10,405 nt of DNA from Clostridiaceae bacterium (GTDB lineage: Bacteria > Bacillota > Clostridia > Oscillospirales > Acutalibacteraceae). Where the stretch lies: NCBI GenBank assembly GCA_016302625.1, contig JAEDNG010000018.1, positions 1-10,405 on the forward strand. The letters run 5' to 3'. Of the stretch, positions 5,630 through 10,405 are shown piece by piece. The position numbers and the translations under genes were made by a program. The notes below the pieces were generated by a model. The model searched no databases, was not told the origin of the DNA, and worked only from the letters and a program-made list of their open reading frames with translations. Position 1 is the stretch's first letter. Each line of letters begins with the position of its first letter.

Positions 5630-7231
5630 ATGCAAACGCCTTTAGAAATTTTTGAAGAATACCGCAGTGCCGTGGATTTTAAAGCGTCACTCGGAAAGCG
5701 CGGAATGTACGAACAGAACCGGATAAACGAGCGTTTTTTCATAGGCGACCAGTGGTACGGAGCTAAATGCGGAAACGACAGACCGCTTGTGCGCCATAAC
5801 GTTATAAAGCGTATTGGCGACTATAAGATGTCGCAGATTTTAAGCAGTCCGTTATCGGTCACCTTTTCCGCAGAGGGTGTTCCGGATTTAGGTGAGCGGA
5901 GTATAAGGCGGATTTTTAAGGACGGCGGATTTTCATCTGAAAACCGTACCGAGGAAATAAATGCCGTTATGGAGGCGCTGAGCGATTATTACGGCGTTAC
6001 TGCAGAAAGGGTCAATCTGACTGTGCTTTACGAAAAGGCGCTCAGAAACGCATATATTACCGGAACGGGAGTAATTTACACATACTGGAACGGCAATATA
6101 AAAACCGGTCTTTATGCCGACAAGGCACGGAAGGTGCCGATAACCGGAGACATTGCCTGTGAGGTGCTTAACATTGAAAACGTCTTTTTCGGCGACCCTT
6201 ATATTTCCGACGTTCAAAGCCAGCCTTATATTATAATTTCAAGCTGCCGTGAAACCGATGAGGTAATAAGGGAAGCAAGGCGCGCGGGAGCGGACGGTAT
6301 TACCCTGAACGCGATAAACGACGCCTCGTCTGACGGAAAAATCACCGTGCTTACAAAGCTTTACAAGGAATATAATGCGGACGGCGGCTATACAATTAAA
6401 AGTGTAAAGGTAGTAGAAAATGCGGTTGTCCGTCCGGAATTTGACACGGGGCTTACCCTTTATCCGTTGGCGGTATTCTCATGGGAAAAGCGAGGAGGTC
6501 TTATTTACGGCGAAAGCGAGATTACATATCTTATACCGAATCAAATCGCAATTAACCGCATGATTACCGCAAAGGTCTGGGCGGCTATGACGACGGGTAT
6601 GCCGATGATGGTGATAAACGGCGATACCGTACCTGACGGAATTACCAACGAGCCGGGGCAGATAATTAAGGTATACGGTAGTAACGAGGACGTCGCGGGG
6701 GCGGTCAAGTATATCGCTCCGCCCGATTTTGCCGCGAATTTTGACAGCAGCGTTGAAGCCCTTATAAATAATACACTTACCCAAAGCGGCGCGAACGAGG
6801 TGGCATTAGGCGACAGCCGTGCGGATAATGCGGCGGCGCTTTCACAAATGCGAAACGCCGCGGTTATGCCATTGCAGATAATAAAAAACCGCTTTTATTC
6901 CTTTGCGGAGGAGTTGTCAAGAATTTGGGCGGATTTCTGGCTTGCCTGCTACGGTCAACGCGAGATTAAGCTTAAATACGGCGGCGAAACACGCTATATT
7001 CCTTTTGACGCAGAACGTTACAGGGGACTTATCATTAATGCCGAAATAAAGGTCGGTGCGGGAACTGTTTACAGCGAGCGCGAATGTGTAAACACTCTGC
7101 TGACGCTTTACGAAAAGGGAATAATAGACCGCGCGCAGTTTTTAAAGCGGCTGCCTGACGGAATAGTGCCGGATAAAAACGGACTTTTAGCCGATGACAG
7201 TAAGGAGGAAAATTCCGATGAGAGGATATGA
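5630..7231 (+). CDS. Phage portal protein
   Basis: The portal is the dodecameric ring at one head vertex through which DNA is packed by TerL and leaves. This 533-residue protein shows family features. The early segment is NRINERFFIGDQWYG (30-44), followed by RPLVRHNVIKRIGDYKMSQIL (51-71). ALRNAYITGTGVIYTYWNG (137-155) is the stem/wing core, and GLIYGESEITYLIPNQIAIN (290-309) begins the long helix region. SRADNAAALSQMRNAAVMPL (396-415) is followed by the C-terminal helical crown. ATG 5630 is supported by AAGGAGGT at 5616-5623. It lies after the capsid gene rather than between terL and scaffold, which is a less usual order. Its end overlaps the next gene by 14 bases. The C-terminal tail is acidic. 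Confidence 0.93.
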   Translation: MQTPLEIFEEYRSAVDFKASLGKRGMYEQNRINERFFIGDQWYGAKCGNDRPLVRHNVIKRIGDYKMSQILSSPLSVTFSAEGVPDLGERSIRRIFKDGGFSSENRTEEINAVMEALSDYYGVTAERVNLTVLYEKALRNAYITGTGVIYTYWNGNIKTGLYADKARKVPITGDIACEVLNIENVFFGDPYISDVQSQPYIIISSCRETDEVIREARRAGADGITLNAINDASSDGKITVLTKLYKEYNADGGYTIKSVKVVENAVVRPEFDTGLTLYPLAVFSWEKRGGLIYGESEITYLIPNQIAINRMITAKVWAAMTTGMPMMVINGDTVPDGITNEPGQIIKVYGSNEDVAGAVKYIAPPDFAANFDSSVEALINNTLTQSGANEVALGDSRADNAAALSQMRNAAVMPLQIIKNRFYSFAEELSRIWADFWLACYGQREIKLKYGGETRYIPFDAERYRGLIINAEIKVGAGTVYSERECVNTLLTLYEKGIIDRAQFLKRLPDGIVPDKNGLLADDSKEENSDERI

Positions 7232-7574
7232 CATAAAAAAAAGAGTGCTTAATCTGCTGGGTTACAGCGGAAATGCCGGAAATCCCTCCTCGACGGCGCT
7301 GATGGAAAAAAGGTGCCTTGAGGCTGTAAATCAGATTCTTGCGGATTTAAAAAGTGAGCCTATATCCTCGCTTTCAGAAGACATTCGGATTTCCTCCGCT
7401 AAAACTGAGGCGCTTTGCTACGGCACGGCAATGATGCTGTCTTTGACCGAAGGGGACGGCGAAAAAAATCGGCTGTTCACTGAAATTTACAACGCTAAAA
7501 GGGCGGCGGCGCTCGCATGTATTGAGCATGTCGGCGACTGCTTGCCGAACGTGGGGGCGGAACAGGCAATATGA
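7218..7574 (+). CDS. Probable head-tail adaptor (connector) protein
   Basis: This 118-residue protein is mainly alpha-helical. The stretch TEALCYGTAMMLSLTEGDGE, followed by RLFTEIYNAKRAAAL (about 71-105), matches the pattern of small connectors such as HK97 gp6 or P22 gp4, where a helix is followed by an EGD turn and a Y-containing helix. Such proteins form a ring under the portal and prepare it for tail attachment. ATG 7218 is preferred because AAGGAGG at 7202-7208 sits at the right distance; an in-frame ATG at 7194 lies before that site and would add only eight residues. The gene overlaps the portal stop (7229-7231) and ends in an ATGA overlap with the next gene, so translation is coupled on both sides. 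Confidence 0.75.
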   Translation: MRGYDIKKRVLNLLGYSGNAGNPSSTALMEKRCLEAVNQILADLKSEPISSLSEDIRISSAKTEALCYGTAMMLSLTEGDGEKNRLFTEIYNAKRAAALACIEHVGDCLPNVGAEQAI

Positions 7575-9634
7575 AATTCAGTTCATTAAACCGAACAGGA
7601 CTTAAAACTCTTAAGGTTAAGGATTTTTCCGGCGGGTTAAACCTTTGTGAATTACCGACCAATATATCGGACAAGGAATTAAAAGACATCAAAAATATGC
7701 GCTGCGAGGGCGGTGCGCTTACTGTACGTCACGGTCTTTCGGCATCGAAAGCCGATGTTATTGAAAACGAAAGCATGGAATATGAAGACTTAATTTCCTA
7801 TTATGTCACAGATAGTTCGGTTTACATAAACGGAGAGTATAAAAAAATCGCGGTAGCGAATTACTTAATATCCGACGCTCATTATTTCTGCTACGTTTAT
7901 TTTCTAGGAGCTGACGGCAGCAAAACCGCCGCGGGATACATTAACTACAACCGCATTTCAAACGATTGCTTTTATCAGCCGACAAGCCTGCTCTTTTACA
8001 GCGGAGCGCCTGTTAACGGAGGCGGAATATTTCTGCTGGCAACTGCTCAGAATCTATATGACGAAACGCAGTACTCTTACCGGATTTATGAGATATCTGC
8101 GGATATGATGTCTTGGGCAGAACCGATGGATTATTATACTCCGGTCGTATACATCAACGGCAGAGGAACCCGCTACGAGGAGGCTAAGGCTACAAACTTA
8201 GCCTTTACCGGACAGCCGAAAATACTTGAATCGAGGAATATGCTTACGAGCCGTTTTAAGGCATATTTTACCTCAGACGGTCATTCCTCCTGCTTCCGTC
8301 TGCCTTTTACGGAGCTTGCAGATGAAACGGTTATATGCCGTGTCTATACTGCTCCTGACAGTTATACCGAATGGTTTATTGAATCTTACTCAAGCTCGGT
8401 TTCGGCAACCTTTTACACGGCGAATATAACCCTTAACGTTGACCGCTCAAAGGGAATGATTTATTTTACCGATTCCGAGGGTGAATATCCGGTTCCGATG
8501 ATGAGCAAGTACCACGAAAACAACATTTGCGTGACTGCCGGAAAGGAGATAACTAACGGATTTAACAAAGCCGCGTCTTCGACCTGCTGTGCAGAATACG
8601 GCTCAAAAATTGTTTTTTCGGGCGGCTGTGACAAAGGTAAGGCGTTTTGTGTATCGGTATCAAATCCGCTTTATTTTCCGGAGAATACCGAGGCGGAGGT
8701 AGGCGGTAACGACAGGGGAATTACCGCGCTTTTGGCTTATAAAAACGGAATTATCGCTTATAAAGAGGACGAAATATACACTTTGACCGTAAATAAAGGC
8801 GAGGCGATAAATTCAACCTCGCTGCTTGCGGATAATGATTCGGTATTTTATAAAAGCGATTCAATTTCGGTAAAAAGAATTGCCGGAAATATAGGCTGCG
8901 CAAATAAAAATACCGCCGTTCTTTGCGGTAATACACCTGTTTGGCTCGGAAACGACGGCAATATATATTCGCTTGATACCTCGTCATTTAAGGTTCATAA
9001 GCTTTCGGCGGCAATTAAGCCGTATTTGGAGAAAATAGGTGATACGGAGCTTGAAAAAGCGCATGCGTTAAGCGATATCGTTCAATATATGTTGATGATA
9101 GGCTCAAAAGCTGTTATAATGGAATACAGTCAGAATGAACTGAAAGCCGGAAATGTTAAATGGTATATCTGGGATTTCGGAAGCATTAAGGTTCTGGGAG
9201 GAGCAAAAAGCGGAAAAAATCAGAGATTATTCTGCACGGGCGAGGACGGATTAATTCTTTATTCCGCGGCGCTTTCAGGTGAATCCGACACCGATATTTG
9301 CTTGGGGACCGGGGTTCCTGTTTTGAACACACGCAAAATTCCGTGCAGTATTACCACAAAATCCTTTGATTTCGGCAGTATGGCAACTAAAAAGCTTATA
9401 GAAAGCATACTTCTGTCGGTTTCTTCGGTAGGGGAGCTTGATATAGCATTAAACGGAAAGCATTTTGACAGGCTTAAGCTTGACACGCCTGATACTGATT
9501 GCGGCTGCGGTGCGTTTAACACAGTTAAAATCATTCCGCATTTGTACGGAACGCAGACGCTTAGCATCACGCTTAGCTCCGACAGCGGATTTTCATTGGG
9601 CGAGCTTATTATTAATTACAGAGAAGCAAGGTGA
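7571..9634 (+). CDS. Probable phage nozzle/stabilisation protein (beta-propeller-like)
   Basis: A 687-residue, beta-rich protein with no signal peptide. The N-terminus has DFSGGLNLCELPTNISDKEL, then DIKNMRCEGGALTVRHGLS (about 18-57). This is the 'GGLN...P..I.D.E..D..NM....G.L..R.G' pattern typical of podovirus tail-hub proteins such as P22 gp10 or T7 gp12. Further on, GNDRGITALLAYKNGIIAYK with DEIYTL (about 379-404), then IGCANKNTAVLCGNTPVWLG and NDGNIYSLDTSSFKVHKLS (about 440-476), look like propeller blades. These proteins close the packed head and form the exit tube. The start is ATG 7571, overlapping the previous stop as ATGA, with only a weak G-rich site upstream. The C-terminus ends in a beta-sandwich-like region and overlaps the next gene by four bases. 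The fold is inferred by pattern. Confidence 0.65.
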   Translation: MKFSSLNRTGLKTLKVKDFSGGLNLCELPTNISDKELKDIKNMRCEGGALTVRHGLSASKADVIENESMEYEDLISYYVTDSSVYINGEYKKIAVANYLISDAHYFCYVYFLGADGSKTAAGYINYNRISNDCFYQPTSLLFYSGAPVNGGGIFLLATAQNLYDETQYSYRIYEISADMMSWAEPMDYYTPVVYINGRGTRYEEAKATNLAFTGQPKILESRNMLTSRFKAYFTSDGHSSCFRLPFTELADETVICRVYTAPDSYTEWFIESYSSSVSATFYTANITLNVDRSKGMIYFTDSEGEYPVPMMSKYHENNICVTAGKEITNGFNKAASSTCCAEYGSKIVFSGGCDKGKAFCVSVSNPLYFPENTEAEVGGNDRGITALLAYKNGIIAYKEDEIYTLTVNKGEAINSTSLLADNDSVFYKSDSISVKRIAGNIGCANKNTAVLCGNTPVWLGNDGNIYSLDTSSFKVHKLSAAIKPYLEKIGDTELEKAHALSDIVQYMLMIGSKAVIMEYSQNELKAGNVKWYIWDFGSIKVLGGAKSGKNQRLFCTGEDGLILYSAALSGESDTDICLGTGVPVLNTRKIPCSITTKSFDFGSMATKKLIESILLSVSSVGELDIALNGKHFDRLKLDTPDTDCGCGAFNTVKIIPHLYGTQTLSITLSSDSGFSLGELIINYREAR

Positions 9635-10405
9635 AATTTTTGCGTTTGAAAAGAATATTAATTTGCATTATTATATCGGTGTTTTTGCTCTCGGGCTGCG
9701 GTACGGTACAGCGGGAAAGCAGTGAGCCGCAGACGGATAAAGCTGAAAGGTATGAAAATTCAGCGTCAAGGGGTGTATGGCTTTCCTTTAGCGAGATAAA
9801 CTCGATGCTTGCAAGCGAAAAAGGCTTTAAAGCAGAATTTGACGCGGCTGTACGAAATTTGAAAGTGCTTGGAATTACAGACATATACGTGCATGTCCGC
9901 TCATACTGCGACTCGCTTTTTAAATCGGATTATTTTCCGCAGATAGACGAGGCTCTGGACTTAGACTACGACCCGTTCGAGTACATAATAGATATATGTC
10001 ATGAAAACGGTATAAAAGTCCATGCGTGGCTTAATCCATATCGAGTGTTAACCTCGTCGGAGGATATTGAAAAATTAAATCATGACAGTCCGGCGTATAA
10101 ATGGCTTAACGATGAAAGCACCGAAAACGACCTAAATGTAATACGGTATAACGGAATTTATTTAAATCCCGCCGAGTACGAGGTAAGGGAGCTTGTAATT
10201 TGCGGAATTCGGGAAATTCTTAACAAATACAAGGTGGACGGACTACACTTTGACGACTACTTTTATCCGACAACCGACGCGGAGTTTGACTTAGCAAGCT
10301 ATGAAAAGTATAAGGCTTCCTCTGATAATCCGCTCCCGCTTGACGAGTGGCGGCGCTCAAACGTTAATGCGCTCATTTCAGGCAGTTATACCGCGGTAAA
10401 ATTTT
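9631..10405 (+). CDS. Lipoprotein of the GHL10/DUF187 glycosidase-like family (3' end outside window)
   Basis: The first 258 residues are in the window. The signal peptide has basic residues MKFLRLKR, a hydrophobic core (9-20) and lipobox LLSGC with the modified cysteine at 23, so the protein should be tethered outside the cell membrane. After a short linker the GHL10 domain begins at SRGVWLSFSEIN (46-57). Family motifs follow: TDIYVHVRSYCDSLF (83-97), HAWLNPYR (131-138), YLNPAEYEVRE (177-187) and VDGLHFDDYFYP (202-213), the last holding the likely catalytic acids. E. coli DigH (YddW), a member of this family, cuts denuded peptidoglycan glycans. GTG 9631 overlaps the previous stop as GTGA, without a good binding site, suggesting coupling to the phage-type operon. 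A TTG at 9640 would shorten it by three residues. Whether it is host or element is open. Confidence 0.88.
   Translation, partial: MKFLRLKRILICIIISVFLLSGCGTVQRESSEPQTDKAERYENSASRGVWLSFSEINSMLASEKGFKAEFDAAVRNLKVLGITDIYVHVRSYCDSLFKSDYFPQIDEALDLDYDPFEYIIDICHENGIKVHAWLNPYRVLTSSEDIEKLNHDSPAYKWLNDESTENDLNVIRYNGIYLNPAEYEVRELVICGIREILNKYKVDGLHFDDYFYPTTDAEFDLASYEKYKASSDNPLPLDEWRRSNVNALISGSYTAVKF

Larger units (their letters stand above)
1998..9634 (+). mobile_element. Phage-derived head and neck morphogenesis cluster
   Basis: Eight consecutive rightward genes encode, in order, a probable small terminase, large terminase, small membrane protein, probable scaffold, capsid, portal, adaptor and nozzle-like protein. 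Genes are packed with overlaps or short gaps. All frames are intact, with no frameshift or early stop seen. Within the window there is no integrase, repressor, replication, protease, tail-fibre or lysis gene, and no attachment-site repeat was found flanking the left end. The right border is not visible because the operon continues into a lipoprotein gene cut by the window end. It may be a domesticated locus or the late module of a longer prophage. Confidence 0.7.

Noticed and set aside
7194..7217. ATG at 7194 as the adaptor start
   Set aside because: The AAGGAGG at 7202-7208 lies after it and fits ATG 7218; the extra residues add nothing recognisable.
1..10405. CRISPR array, tRNA, rRNA or insertion sequence
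   Set aside because: No regularly spaced repeats, tRNA-like cloverleaf, rRNA motif or transposase frame was found on reading both strands.

Overview
The window looks like the chromosome of a low-to-mid G+C Gram-positive bacterium, most likely a gut-type Clostridia (Oscillospiraceae/Ruminococcaceae-like). This is inferred from strong AGGAGG-type ribosome binding sites, TTG and GTG starts beside ATG, tightly packed genes, a lipobox lipoprotein, and phage proteins that resemble clostridial phage families. The taxon cannot be fixed from the sequence alone.

Layout. Positions 1-944 are the 3' end of a pyruvate kinase gene (host glycolysis). It ends at a strong symmetrical hairpin (944-988) that also serves a convergent AraC-family regulator gene (987-1796, minus strand). 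A 201-bp A+T-rich gap (1797-1997) carries a plausible promoter for the regulator and several short repeats. It then opens into a rightward run of genes that reaches the end of the window. In order these are: a probable small terminase subunit (1998-2273), large terminase (2254-3561), a 62-residue single-pass membrane protein (3558-3746), a probable scaffold (3767-4381), a major capsid protein with an in-frame C-terminal Ig-like domain (4397-5572), a stable hairpin (5579-5608), a portal (5630-7231), a probable head-tail adaptor (7218-7574), a large probable beta-propeller nozzle/stabilisation protein (7571-9634), and a lipoprotein of the GHL10/DUF187 glycosidase-like family (from 9631, cut by the window end).

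How the genes work together. The phage-type genes make an almost minimal podovirus-like DNA-packaging head: terminase motor, scaffold, shell, portal, adaptor and nozzle. No integrase, repressor, replication gene, head protease, tail tape measure, tail fibre, holin or endolysin is visible in the window. Genes are joined by ATGA/GTGA or longer overlaps at most junctions, which suggests one coupled transcript.

The most notable point is that the last phage-like gene overlaps the start of a cell-envelope glycosidase-like lipoprotein by four bases, and that an AraC-type regulator is divergently placed at the other end. One reading is a domesticated capsid locus (gene-transfer-agent-like or other particle) with its own regulator and wall-acting enzyme. 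The plainer readings are a prophage whose remaining genes lie to the right of the window, or a decayed prophage beside a host lipoprotein gene. The sequence supports the gene calls well; the domestication idea is inference.
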